Part shown: positions 45,499 through 58,300 of the stretch, piece after piece | Layout: each line of letters starts with the position of its first letter | Position numbering within the stretch: the stretch's first letter is position 1 | Origin: Sitta carolinensis | Lineage: Eukaryota; Chordata; Aves; Passeriformes; Sittidae | Length of the DNA: 64,000 bases | NCBI GenBank assembly: GCA_032173965.1 | Contig: CM063295.1 | Location: 3,348,001 to 3,412,000 of the forward strand | Direction of reading: 5' to 3' | The notes under the pieces: generated by a model | Databases searched by the model: none | Seen by the model: only the letters and a program-made list of their open reading frames with translations | Told to the model about the DNA's origin: nothing | Translations under genes and position numbers: made by a program

Positions 45499-48417
45499 CA
45501 AATACAGCACACGAATCTCAAAAACTAAGACTAGAGATGATAATTAAATGCCTTGAATACCCTTTTTAGCTTGACTGGATCTCCTGCTTGTTTCTTGCTG
45601 GCTTTGATTTTGGCATCTCTGTCAGGGCCCTTCCCAGACCTTCTGCAGATCTGATGCTATTGTATGAAGATCTATTAGAATGATTTATCTCCTGACTGTT
45701 GCTGTAATTATCTAAGTTATAATTTAGAGTTCCACAGGAGACTGGGGCCATAAGGTTTACAAAAAGAAACACCAGGTACCATTTCCCCTTGCTTACACAA
45801 AATCCTGTTCTCTTTCTCCTGCAGCTGATAAGTTGTATTGCATTGAACCCTCAGAAATCTCAAGGCTGGCCCAGAGTGCAGAACTCCTTCTTTCTCTGCC
45901 CCTCTCATGATGTAACTCTGAAAAAAATACTTTTCCAGTCACTATCCTGTGTGCCAGAGAACAAACCCAGTGATATTGCTGGGAATACTGAAATACTGTT
46001 TGTGTATTCACAGCTGCCAGTTCAGAGAGATTCACCTCTGACAAATTAATTGGAGATTTAAAAAGGCTGGGGGGGCCTCCATCGTCGGCAAGGAATACTT
46101 TTACATTATTTCATTTATTATCAAGATGTTACTGAGTCACAGGATAATTGGTGTGAAAACAACAACTTGTCTGAAAACAACATTGTTTAGATTGGGATTT
46201 TTCTTCATGTCTGAGGAGGCTTAGGGTTGCTATTCCACCCACTGTACTAGCCAGCATTTTATACAACAAAAATATCATCCTTTTTTTTTTTTTTTAATAT
46301 AGTTTTCTAGGGGAAAAAAAATATAGCAGTAGAAGTGCTGAAATATCAGAAAAGCCATGGTACCAACACTCCTGGAATGGCAGAAGTTGACTCATTCTGC
46401 AAAATGCAATTACTGCTGATGAACTGATGAACATTTTAGAGTAATATATGGAAAACATAGGTTTAAAATATTTTTTTTAATTCCTTTAGAATTAGTAACT
46501 GTATGAAAGACCTTTGAGAATTCATCCAGATTTTCCAAGTCAGAACTTAAAAAGGCACTTGAAGCGTTTGAACTGTTAACATTCAGTAACTGACTTTTCT
46601 TTAGAATGTATCCAAAGGAACAGATTCATTTAATTAAAGATTGTGCTAATAATTACACTTGGAAGTTTGACTGATTACAGAAAACAACCCCAGCAGGTTT
46701 GAGTAGGCTCATTGGTGCAGGGGCTGGGCTGAGGAAGGAGAGGTTTGAGCAGGCTCTGTTCTCCTTTCTGGGGAGGAAATGTGTCACTTTTTATGTCTTT
46801 CATAGCCCAAGTTCAAAACTCGACAGCTCTAACCTTCCAACTGTATCTACACGAATTGGATGTTATGACTTCAATGAAAGACAATCTCGTGTGAGATTCT
46901 TTTGGTTACATTTCAAAGATTTATTCAAACTATATGAGGTTTTCTAAGAACAAAGCATAAAAGATGATTTTTTTGCAGGCCCTGGTTCAATAAAGCCCAG
47001 AGGCTTAAGCATGTCATTGTGAGCCTGTGACTGGACCTGTGCACAGAAATGAAATCTTAACATCATCTTTACAACAGGCACATTCTTGTGACTTGGCTAA
47101 AGAATGGCTTCAGAGAGGTAATTAAAGAGAGAGATTTTTCCTGAATTAAGTGAAATCTCCTGCACAGAACTGGCATGAGGTTCATGTGTGAGGCTGCTTT
47201 TGCCCGTCAATAATCTGTCCCCAAAATGTTAGAGAATAAATACAGTAACAGGATATGCTCCAAGGTTATACCATGTGTATTCTGTTGGTAAGCTTCCTAA
47301 TGAAGATATTTGTCTCTCCATTAGCTGATATTTTCAGCTTCCCAAGAAGTTCTGCAGGATGTTAAGGGCAGAAAAGACTCTTTGTCACATCACACGAAAC
47401 AGATCATGAGCAAGAAGTGTCTGAACTAACCTTTCTTCAAACAGCATTACTGCAGGTCAGCAAAGTTCAAGGATTCTTCAGATCAATCTTTTTCTGTTCA
47501 TGTGCAAGAGAAATTTAGGAAAGAGCTTACTGTCGTGAATAAGAAATATTCTTGGAATCTAAGCTGCCAGAATCTCCAAAGTGCACACTGTAAACATTTC
47601 ACTGCCTCAGTGACAGCTAAGTGAGGATGCCTTGCTCATTATCCATAAAGAATATGTGGCACAGATGAGCCCAGAATGTAAATTTCTAAGGAAATGAAGA
47701 AAATATAATTCATTTTTCATGCAGAAATGTGAGATTTTTTTTCTTTTTCATGCTGAAAGGTTCATGGAAAATTAATTAGGAGAACTTTAACAAATATGTT
47801 TTATTGGTAATGCTGTAAAAGTGCTTTCTAACAGCAAAGGGAGGCTGTGAGCATTGAGGTTAAATGGAAAATGGGAGGAGCAAATGGGCCCTCAGTAGTA
47901 GCTGTTCATTATAGAATTTTTAAATAAATGCCAGAAATTAGCAGAAATGTAAAGAGGGAGATAGGGTTTGCTGCAGTGTGGTATGAAATGCAATAATTGT
48001 GTTAAAATTCCCCCGAGCTTCTGAAGGTTTGCTAGCATTTTGCCGTACACTTTCTGAAGGGGAAGGAGATTGCTGCACTCAGTGCATCTTTGTGAGCACT
48101 GTCACAGTTAAATGTCTGTGTGCACTTTCCAAAACTACAGCCATGTCAATGACACATTTAATTTTCCTGTGAGATGAGGGATTTGCTGCAGTGCAGAGAG
48201 TTTGTTTACTGGCAGGTGAGTTGGGGCAGGCACGATTTCAGCCTCCCAAAACAACGAGAGGCTGGTTGGTATTTCTGGAGCCGTATCCATTATTTACAGT
48301 TACTAGGCTGTGAGGGTATTTGCAGCAATGTCACACTAACCTCCATGAATTCTTGATTGAGAAATAAAAAATTAACAATATGGACTGATGGGAACACTGG
48401 TGGATAGAGACAAGTGG
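45499..48417. other. Unique AT-rich sequence, no gene seen
   Basis: No transposon or RNA gene recognised. An 82-codon plus-strand frame (46699-46947) is the only one with a non-repetitive, exon-like amino acid mix, but I see no domain and cannot confirm splice sites. Confidence 0.4.
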
Positions 48418-48448
48418 GTTTAGAGCAAGCACAGTGCAGGCTCTAAAC
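48418..48448. repeat. Inverted repeat, 9-bp arms
   Basis: GTTTAGAGC (48418-48426) and GCTCTAAAC (48440-48448) are exact reverse complements around a 13-bp loop. No longer stem surrounds them. Confidence 0.8.
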
Positions 48449-51400
48449 ACCCAGCCAACAGCTCAGGGCTGCATTTAGTGCTGCAGGACTTCACACAGGG
48501 CTCATTCTGTGCCCTTCACACCTTCCCACACAGCTGGGACTGCCATTTCTAGATTTGCTGGCTTGCCTAAACTTCCCCCAGCCATGGAAACAGGATTCAG
48601 AGCAGTGTCTGAGCTGCAGTTCCCCCCTAGCAGGTACTGTCAGATGGTCCTTGGGCAGCCTGAGGAGCTGCTGGTGCCCTGTGCCCCCTCCCCTCCAGGC
48701 TGGGCTCTTCCCCCGAGCCTGGCTGGGGTGACAAACAGCCTGCAGGCAGGGAAATCACACGGCAGGTGACAGCCTGCCTTTGTTAGCCCGTGGAATAATG
48801 GGGATGATTATTCAGGAATACAAAAGTGAAAAGCAGAACTCTTGTGTGGTTTGTTTCTTAGTAACAGCTGCAGCAGGAATTGCCTGGGATGCCAAGGCTC
48901 GTGCTGAGCATCACCAGCTTTAGGAACTCTTTGTCTGGGGCCGAGGGCCTCAGCCTGGGCTGCTCTCATACAGGGTTAATCCTTTGGCTGCTCCTGAGAC
49001 ATCACCTGTGAACTTCTCTGTGGTTTACAGCAGTGGCCTCGCTCAGAGCCGGAGGGATGGATGGCAGGGTGTGAAATGGAGCCGGGCTGGAATGGGGCAC
49101 GCAGCTCCACCCAGGGCCAGGCACGCCGCAGTGCCCGGCTGCCTGCTCTGACCCACGCCGGCTCTGACGTGCTGCACTGATGCTTCCGTGTTCTTTCCTT
49201 TCCAAACAGGGACTTCCACTAACATCTCCTTCAAGAGAAACTGAATTTACTTTTATTTTATATTGACATGAATTCTCTCTCCAGAATCCGGTTGGTGGTG
49301 GTTTTGCTGGTTTATCATCTTGAACTGATGGAGCCCTGTACTGTTCCCTTGCTCTAAGCAGAAGGACCTGGCTCGAGGTTCATAAGCAGGAGAGCTTTCC
49401 TCTGCTTTGAAAGGGGCTTTCAACAAGACCTGGTTTAGTATTAGAGCCCTCTGATCGAGAGTGTTTAAGGAGTACATTGTAATTGGAAAACAGTTACATG
49501 GACTTCTTAATTATTTTTAATCATTCACTGTATATAAATCCTAGCAGAGAGCTTAAAGAAAAGCTGATTTATTTCTGAATATTTTTTGCAAGGGAATATT
49601 CCAAAAGACAAAACTATTTCTGTGGGACCCTTGAGGGACACCACTTGTTACCGCATTTTAGTACATTGCTTAGAATTAAATTCTGGAATGTGCCGAATGT
49701 TATCTGTATATTATTTTGGTTTTTAATGACACCTTTTAAGTCAGAGGATCCTCTCCTGAAGAGAATAGGTGTTGCTTGTTGGCAATTTCTGCTTCCTCAT
49801 TTAAGGCTTTCAGTATTGCCCACATTTAAAGTATTTTACATAATTCATTGCACTATTTTCTTCCTGCCCTAGGAAATTATAAGCATCTCTCGCTGTGATC
49901 TTTCACTCCAAGGACTAAGACTCTTTTCATATTCATAAGTGTGAGGAATTCTGATGGCTGGTGTGCCAGCGAGCTCCTTGTGACGGGCAGAGGGGCAGGG
50001 GGGCTGAGGGTGCAGCACTGCTGGGAGTGCCACTGCTGAGGGAGCATTGCCAGGGGAATCTCACATCTATTTGTCCCAGCTCGCAGGGATGAAGGTTTGC
50101 AGCATTAAACACAGCCAGGAGACAGGTATAAACCTGCTAATGATGAGAAATCAGGAGTGAAGGATTTGAATAGCTTACATCTGCGCTGGAGACTGAGCGA
50201 TCCATCTCTTATTTTGTATGCCTATCAGTACTGAATGAACAACAGCTGTAGCTTAGAAACAGATGAGACTTTCTCTTAGGAAATGCTTTTTACAGCCTTG
50301 TCACAGTTTAAATGGACTTTCAAGCTGTGCTGATGTTAAGTCCCCTGTTTGGGGCCGGGGTGATGGAAGAATTGCTATCCATTTCCAGCTACAGTGACTG
50401 TCGTGTTGTCAGAAGTTCCGTATTTTAAAATATGACTCAAAATTCTGAATTTTCTGACACATGGAATTTATGTAGCTCTTAGGGCAGTGATGCCTTTTGT
50501 ATAATTCATTTTGCAGTAATAGCTCCCAAATATAATAAAATTCCTTTAAAGGAAGTACTTTAGGTAGTTAAAACTTAACAAGACTGACCACAAATCTTAA
50601 ATTTCTCTACAGTAAAGGGGCTGTGCATTGCTTTATCCTGGTGAAGTATTTCCCTGCTCTCATCCTGCTGATCTGTTCCCTTTTTTAATGCTTTAACTGT
50701 TATGAGGTTATTAAGAAAAAAGTGTTTATTTCCGTTTAGACCTCAAAGTACCCAAGTTCTGCTCCCTCCCAGTCCTGAGGCTGCTGCTTTCCCTGCTGAC
50801 TGGAATCTTTGGGAATGGTGGTGCCTTCCTCCTGTGCAGTTTACCATGAGAATCTCACAGCAGGTTAATAGAGCTATGGAAATGCACCCTCACCTCTGAG
50901 TCCTCCAGCAAAAAGATGGAAAAATACTTGATTATTTCTACCTTGGTGTAAGAGAGCGACCTGAACTGGAGATACACTCAAGCTGTGAATATCAGGGATA
51001 AATAGGCAGCTTACAAATGGCATTGAAAACTGTCTGTGCTGCTGAGAGGGAAAAAGATTTGGTTTCTTATTGTTCTGCTGGCTTCAGGTTGATTTTTCAA
51101 AAAAGAGAAAAGTGGTGTGTTTTGATGAGGATTATACAGAGAGATGGCTTTGGAAAGTGCAGGAGCTCTTTTCTTCAAATGTTTGCCTTTTAGACTGAAT
51201 GTCCCAGACTGGGCTGCTTGGTGTGGCTGGCTTTTCTCTGCTGGAGCAGTGGCCAGCTGGACACTCTGTCCTCGTGCAGCACGGCCCGTGTCTCTAACGT
51301 GTCAGCATCTGCTGGCTGCAGCAGAGCACCACGACCTTGCTGTATCATCATCCATTTCCCCAAGGCAAACCAGCCAGAACTAGTGCTGGTAGGAATGGCC

Positions 51401-51900
51401 TGAAGAACATCAGCATAGAGGCAAACTTGTTAGTCTTTGACATTGATGGAGGGGCTGTTGCTTTTGTGACCAAATCTCATCAGCACCATGAAGGCAGGGC
51501 CTTGCTTTGCCCAGGGGCTGGGGACACGCTCATCCCACCAGGAGACTCATCCCTGGGAGAGGTGGGAATGAGCATCCCGACCTGGGGGGACCTTGGTTGG
51601 CTTCACAGGCTGCCTGTTAATCAGAAGGCATGGGAACGCTGGCAAGGAGCTCTGTCTTCATTTCTGTGCCTCACGGCCTCGCGGCACAGATGGAGGAATG
51701 ATGGAGGAGGAATGCATGCCCCTGGGATTTGGGAATCCGTGTTTGCAGCAGACCTTCAGCCCCTGGCAGCTGGGGACAGCAGAGCTGTCACTGCAGGGCC
51801 TGGGCTATGCTCTGTGCTGCTGCTGCTGCTGCCCACACTGTCCCTGCAGCAGCCCTGGCACTGGGAGTGTGCTGGCACAGCCACTGCTCCCAGGGCACCT
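48449..51900. other. Unique sequence, no gene seen
   Basis: Alternating AT-rich DNA and GC-richer patches (48500-48780, 48880-49150, 51180-51340, 51480-51900). Frames entering the next array from about 51337 are open only because the array lacks stops. A CTG run lies at about 51820-51835. Confidence 0.4.
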
Positions 51901-53357
51901 GCTGCTCCTGGAGGGGTTCCCCTGGGGCTCCTGGAGGCGTTCCCCTGGGGCTCCTGGAGGGGTTCCCCTGGGGCTCCTGGAGGGGTTCCCCTGGGGCTCC
52001 TGGAGGGGTTCCCCTGGGGCTCCTGGAGGGGTTCCCCTGGGGCTCCTGCAGGGGTTCCCCTGGGGCTCCTGGAGGGGTTCCCCTGGGGCTCCTGGAGGGG
52101 TTCCCCTGGGGCTCCTGGAGGGGTTCCCCTGGGGCTCCTGGAGGCGTTCCCCTGGGGCTCCTGGAGGCGTTCCCCTGGGGCTCCTGGAGGGGTTCCCCTG
52201 GGGCTCCTGGAGGCGTTCCCCTGGGGCTCCTGCAGGGGTTCCCCTGCTGCTCCTGGAGGGGTTCCCCTGGGGCTCCTGGAGGGGTTCCCCTGGGGCTCCT
52301 GGAGGCGTTCCCCTGGGGCTCCTGGAGGGGTTCCCCTGGGGCTCCTGGAGGGGTTCCCCTGGGGCTCCTGGAGGGGTTCTCCTGCTGCTCCTGGAGGGGT
52401 TCCCCTGGGGCTCCTGGAGGGGTTCCCCTGCTGCTCCTGGAGGGGTTCTCCTGGGGCTCCTGGAGGGGTTCCCCTGGGGCTCCTGGAGGGGTTCCCCTGG
52501 GGCTCCTGGAGGGGTTCTCCTGCTGCTCCTGGAGGGGTTCCCCTGGGTGCTCCTGGAGGGGTTCCCCTGGGGCTCCTGGAGGGTTCCCCTGGGGCTCCTG
52601 GAGGGGTTCTCCTGCTGCTCCTGCAGGGTTCCCCTGGGGCTCCTGCAGGGGTTCCCCTGGGGCTCCTGGAGGGGTTCCCCTGGGCTCCTGGAGGGGTTCC
52701 CCTGCTGCTCCTGGAGGGGTTCCCCTGGGGCTCCTGGAGGGGTTCCCCTGGGGCTCCTGCAGGGGTTCCCCTGGGGCTCCTGGAGGGGTTCCCCTGGGGC
52801 TCCTGGAGGGGTTCCCCTGGGGCTCCTGGAGGGTTCCCCTGCTGCTCCTGGAGGGGTTCCCCTGCTGCTCCTGGAGGGGTTCCCTGTGCTCCTGGAGGGG
52901 TTCCCCTGGGGCTCCTGGAGGGGTTCCCCTGGGGCTCCTGGAGGGGTTCTCCTGGGGCTCCTGGAGGGGTTCTCCTGCTCTCCTGGAGGGTTCCCTGGGG
53001 CTCCTGGAGGGGTTCCCCTGGGCTCCTGAGGGGTTCCTGGCTCCTGAGGGTTCCTGCTCCTGGAGGGGTTCCCCTGGGGCTCCTGGAGGGGTTCCCTGGG
53101 CTCCTGGAGGGGTTCCCCTGGGGCTCCTGGAGGGGTTCCCTGCTGCTCCTGGAGGGGTTCTCCTGGGCTCCTGGAGGGGTTCCCTGGGGCTCCTGGAGGG
53201 GTTCCCCTGGGCTCCTGGAGGGGTTCTCCTGCTGCTCCTGGAGGGGTTCCCCTGGGCTCCTGGAGGGGTTCCCTCCCTGATCTCCTGCTCCTGCAGGGGT
53301 TCCCTGGGGTCCTGCAGGGTTCCCTGCTGCTCCTGGAGGGGTTCCCCTGGCAGGGGT
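51901..53357. repeat. 23-bp minisatellite, about 63 units
   Basis: The unit has the core CCCCTGGGGCTCCTGGAG followed by GGGTT. Common variants are GCTG for GGGG, GGCG for GGGG after GGA, GCAGG for GGAGG, and TTCTCC for TTCCCC. The first 28 or so units (to about 52545) keep exact 23-bp spacing; from there on 1-2-bp indels accumulate, and after about 52975 units are often shortened. Because 23 is not divisible by three and the unit contains no stop in five frames, three plus-strand frames (647, 478 and 559 codons) and two minus-strand frames (564 and 589 codons) stay open. These are repeat artefacts with a 23-residue period. Confidence 0.97.
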
Positions 53358-54853
53358 CTCTGTGGACCCTCAGAGACCTCTGCTCTCTCAGAGCAGGTGG
53401 AGGGCTGAGAGGCCACTGCTGCCCATGGCTCGTGGCCCAGGGGTGGCTGTTGGAGCAGCCTGGGCCAGCACGCTGGCCACACTCGCTGCCCCGCTCCGGC
53501 ACGAGCTGCTCCTCACACACCCCAGGGATCTGAGCTGCCCTGAGCATGAGGGGCAGAGAGAACCCTTTGTACACTTCAGCTCCTTCCCAGAAAGGGGTTT
53601 GAATGAAGGAAATCCTTCCTTAGCCTCGGGTTTGGCAACAGCTTGAATTTAAGGCAGTTACAGAGGTATAATTGAATTGCTTTGTCCCACAAGTTCTAAC
53701 GATGGCAAATCAGATATATTTCTATAAAAATGAATTATTTATTAAGACATATGAAGAGACAAAAGATAACAGATGGAAGATCTTAATCAGAATTACTTCC
53801 TGCACTGCATAAAACTAAAAAAATTATAGTTGATTGTAACATAAAACAGTGCATGATATGAAGGTACTTATATTAAAACTGGCAAAAGAAATTGTATTGA
53901 TTAGGAGTTGAATGTAACTTAGCACCAAAATAACAATAATGTACAGATTCCTTCACTTAACCCCAGGGTAACAGGAGTACCTACTTACACCTTAACCAAG
54001 GAGTAGGCATTCCTACTTGTGGGAGAAACTCCATGCATCTCCAGGAAAACGCATGGAAGATTTCTACTTTGTGAAAGTTTAGTGTGGCTTTTATGGCTGT
54101 GAAGTGGGTGGCTGTCAGTCAGAAATCCAGCTTACCTTGTCAGATGTCCCTTCAAACCAAGGTGTTTATTGTCACTTGGGAGATGCCAGCCCAGTGCTCA
54201 CTCCATGGCAGCAGAATAACTCCCTATGAGACACCTTGCCCTGTTTGAGTTATCTGAGTGGTTAACAAACAACAGATGAAATTTTATGGGGGGTGGGATG
54301 TGCTGCTGCTCTTGGTGGTGGTGCTGGCTGCTGGCAGCATCACCTTCCTGTTGATGCCACAGAACTTTTATATTTTTCAGATCCTGCACTGCTCTAGTGT
54401 GTAACTCTAGAACTGCATGGCCTGTCAGCTGCTGTTCTCCCATTTTATTCAGGCAGCACAATTTCTCTCTAGGCCTGGGAATCAAGGACACCTTATTGTC
54501 TCAGGCCCTGAAAAATGTAAATAAAAGTGAACTGGGGGGAGCAAACTGGGGATAAATGACTTCATTACCTGAAGCTGTAATTGGAGGATTAACCCTTCAT
54601 GTGTAAATGGAGCAAACTTGTAATTGTGTGACCAACCTGTGACCATTGCCCATCTTGGGTGGCAAGATGCCCATCTGGCAGCCCAAGGTGTATCTCTGAA
54701 GGCTTTTAATAAAAACCTGCTTTTACTCTTCTAATCTTGCCCAGCCTCTGTTCCAGGCAGCCGCTCCAGGCATCACCATGAGCTGGGCAGAGCTGGGCAG
54801 ATGTTCTCTGCTCTGGCAGAGCCTGTGCCCAGCTCCTGCCCCTGCCAGACCCC
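53358..54853. other. Unique sequence, no gene seen
   Basis: GC-rich to about 53560, AT-rich from 53640 to 54760, then GC-rich toward the next array. A 97-codon minus-strand frame (54198-54491) has no domain. A TAATTGGAGGATTAACCC stretch near 54580 looks like clustered homeodomain-type sites, an inference only. Confidence 0.4.
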
Positions 54854-55220
54854 AGAGCCCCGGGGGTCCCTGGAGCGCCCCGCCACGGGCAGAGCCCCGG
54901 GGGTCCCTGGAGCGCCCCGCCACGGGCAGAGCCCCGGGGGTCCCTGGAGCGCCCCGCCACGGGCAGAGCCCCGGGGGTCCCTGGAGCGCCCCGCCACGGG
55001 CAGAGCCCCGGGGGTCCCTGGAGCGCCCCGCCACGGGCAGAGCCCCGGGGGTCCCTGGAGCGCCCCGCCACGGGCAGAGCCCCGGGGGTCCCTGGAGCGC
55101 CCCGCCACGGGCAGAGCCCCGGGGGACCCTGGAGCGGCACGCCGCCCCCGGGCTGAGCGCCAGGGGGTCCTGGAGCGCCCCGCCACGGGCAGAGCCCCGG
55201 GGGTCCCTGGAGCCGGCACA
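54854..55220. repeat. CpG-rich 37-bp minisatellite, seven identical units
   Basis: Units start at 54854 and every 37 bp to 55076. All seven (54854-55112, 259 bp) are identical base for base. Each carries AGAGCCCCGGGGGTCCCTGG, then AGCGCCCCGCCACGGGC, with four CpG dinucleotides. From 55113 an eighth unit is rearranged (CGGCACGCCGCCCCCGGGCTG), followed by one and a half recognisable units to about 55220. Open frames on both strands across the block (up to 222 codons, Gly/Arg/Pro/Ala-rich) are repeat translations. Confidence 0.97.
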
Positions 55221-55350
55221 GCCCAGCTGCCCCCGGGGCTGAGGTCTGCAGCAGGGAGCGCTGCTAGGCAGTGCCTGGGCGGAGGGCGCTGCCCCGGCTG
55301 CCCAGGGCTTTGGGATGCGGTGGGTGTGAGCGCCTGCCTGCACTCGGCAG
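55221..55350. other. CpG-rich flank of the 37-bp array
   Basis: GC-rich, with several CpGs (GGGAGCGCTGC, GGGCGGAGGGCGCTGCCCCGG, split by other bases) and one GGGCGG box. It resembles the edge of a CpG island, but I see no first exon or TATA element, so promoter function is not claimed. Confidence 0.3.
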
Positions 55351-58300
55351 GGACTGGGGATGCAATTTTCGGGGCTAATGATTGTGCTGACCCGCTGTCC
55401 TCACGCAGCTGCTTTCTATTGCTGTCGTTAACTGGGCCAGGGCAGGCTCGGGGGACTGGCTGCCTGTAATGAGCTGGCTGTGCAATTACAGCACTTACTG
55501 CAGGACACCGGGGCTAAACCGAGCTCGCTTCTGCTTCATCATCTATTTTTACATTATTCTGGCATAATGTGGGCATTCTGAAAAATGTGAGTTTATTGCT
55601 CCTGGGTGAAATGGATAGTGCTAATAGTGCTGCTGAGTATTGTGAGGCAGGCGTGGCGAGGGAATTGTTTCATTGCTGCCTTTTCCCTCTGTCCTCTTGC
55701 CTCGGTGCTCTGGAGCTTTACAAAATTATTGACACGTGAAAAAAAAATCACTAGAGATCTTTTTGTTTATATTCCAGTTGTGTTTTTTTTTTTTTTCCTC
55801 GTTAAATTAAGCAGGGAGCATTAATGTCATTTTTACCGGAATCCATGGAAAAGCTGTAGTGGCTCAACAGTTTACTTGAAAATGCTTTGTTTACCTTGAA
55901 TTTCACATTTAGTTTATTGCAATTGCATTCTGGATCATGAACTTCTACCATCTAATAAGTGTGAAATCTTCCTTTTGTGGACTTCTGGAAATTGCCAAGA
56001 TTATCATAGGCAGTAGTGCTGCAGTGCATGTGGATATTTTGCTAAAGGCATGGATAAAGTAAGTTAAGGTTACTTTTTAAAGGACAGCAAACAAAGACCA
56101 TACATTTCATTGCATACAAAACCTGTATATTTTTTGTGATTAACTTATTATGCATTGCTATTTTCTCTCATTATCTCATTATAAGAATAATAGAATTTAT
56201 TCCCAATATAAAAGAGGAGCCATTTGGCAAGTTCTGTGCAGCTCAGGTTGCTTAGTAAAAGTGAATTCTGATTTCAAAGAGAAACCCATGTTATTTTCCA
56301 ACTGCTTTGGACCAGACACACAAATATACAGACTCTTTCATGAAAATCATTGTATAAGTTAGAACAAGTGTTTCAGGGATTGTTTTCCATTTATTTATTT
56401 ATTTATTTTGTAGAGTTTATTCAGGTTACACTACAGAAATTTTTAAAAAGATGACATTATGACTGAGACTTCTTATATTAAGGGAACTATCCATGCTATC
56501 TACTCCACATTTTGCAGACTGATTTACAGAGCAGATTTAGCTTGAAGGTCTAAAACAGCCAATATTAACTGAGCATCACAAGTACTATTAGGATGTAGTT
56601 AAGGGCAAATAAATTTTTCACCAACTGCTGAAGTCATTGCCTGCAGACTTACTGAGTTAACAGAAATTTGGAGTAACCTAATGCTGTTATCCATAGCAGT
56701 AAATAAACTGAGCAAAATGTAATTAAAGATACATATCTATGAAATATGAGTCTTGATTCCCCCTGTTCTCCCTTCAGCATATTCCATTCATGTATGCCTT
56801 TAACAGATTGGATTTTTTGACTGGGCACTCATGTGTGACAGCCATAGGTTGTTATGTTTAGCCTTGTGGAAGCCCCAGAGAGCTGATCCTGCAGGATATC
56901 CCAGGAATTTCTCACTTGTCCTTTCAGGAGCAAGTACTGCAGAGCATCATTTTACCCTCACAGCTTCTGTGAGGCCCAGAACTTTGCTTTAAAAAATTAA
57001 ATCTTGGCTTTAAAAATGCAGGTGTTCAATTTCATGTCCCGGGCAAAAATCCTTCTGGGAGTTCTCTTTTCTAGAAAGTCTCAGTTTGGCCATCTTGTTT
57101 ATACTGTGAAGAGAGGAGCTGCTATAAATAACCCTCTTCAAGCCTTCACAGAGAGTTTTAAAAAATATCCAGGTTGTTAATCAAGAAAAATAGTTTTAGT
57201 TTAGAATTTTATTTGAGTATTAGTCAGAACAAGGGTAAGAACACAAATGAAAAAGCCCAGCCTTGATGAGTTAACATTTTTGGGTCAAGTCTCACCTTCC
57301 TGACACTCAGGAGCTTTGGTGGCCATTAGGATTAGATTTATAAAGGGTCATATAGGGTTTCTTGGTAGTCTTAGGTAGGAGTGGGGATGTAAAAGTTAAT
57401 TTTGCTTCACTTTCCAGAACTGCTTTTAGAAATCAAGAAGGAGGTGAATGAAAACTGATGAATTAGCAAGAAGAACTGCTTTAGCAAGAAGGTGATATCT
57501 CTTGCATGCACATTTTTCTATGCTTTTGATGAAGAGGTTTAAATATGTTTAAAGAACAATTTAGATTTATAGCTGTATTTATCATGATTACTTCACTAAA
57601 TTTGGCAAGATGCATTAGAATTCCATGTTTCAAAGGCACAGTGCTTTAGGAGGTGAAGCATTACAATACGGTTTGGCTTGTTTTTCTAGTTTTGTCAATG
57701 CTAAAAGTGCCAGGCAATACATTGCAGTATTCCTAAAGGCTTGTTGGTTGGTTTGGTTTTAGCTGTTTTCTTTCTCCTGTACCCCTGCTGTTGTTTATCA
57801 CAGTGAAGGATGAGATTACAGGAAATTGTTCACATCACGGAGTCAGAGGAGTGAAGAACACTCAGCACAGGGCTGGTTTCTTTGCACCCTGTCATAAACA
57901 GCTCCAGCAGCTCGGGTTCTGCTCTGTGCTGGACTGGGAGCCACAGCCAGGAACCTGCTCTGAATCCTGAGAGCCAGGCTGGCCACTGCTCCAGGCACAC
58001 AACAACTGGGAAAAGCCAGTGGGCAATCCATCTCCCATCCCTCCCGAGCCACAGGTGGATTCCCAATTCATAAAAGGTTACAGCACAGTGATTATCAGAC
58101 TGTGTTTTTTTAATCCTGCCTGAGCTCAGCGAGGCAGGCTGTAAATGCAGAATTTCACATTGGTTCAGATCGATGCCAGGACATGCAGGGGCCTGCTGGA
58201 GTCTCTGCCCTCCATCCCAGGGCAGATCTTGCTGAGCTCCCTGCAGGCTGTTGCTGCAGCACATTCAGGAGTGGGTAAGCAGAGGAGGTGTTGCTCTCCA

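Noticed and set aside
46699..46947. Possible small exon or gene (82 codons)
   Set aside because: The amino acid mix is ordinary, but there is no domain, no convincing splice pair and no partner exon in the window.
51337..53280. 647-codon plus-strand ORF as a gene
   Set aside because: It is open only because the 23-bp repeat has no stops; four other long frames overlap it, and the translation is a pure 23-residue repeat.
55221..55350. CpG-island promoter
   Set aside because: GC and CpG content are suggestive, but much of it continues the minisatellite, and no first exon, TATA or initiator context is seen.
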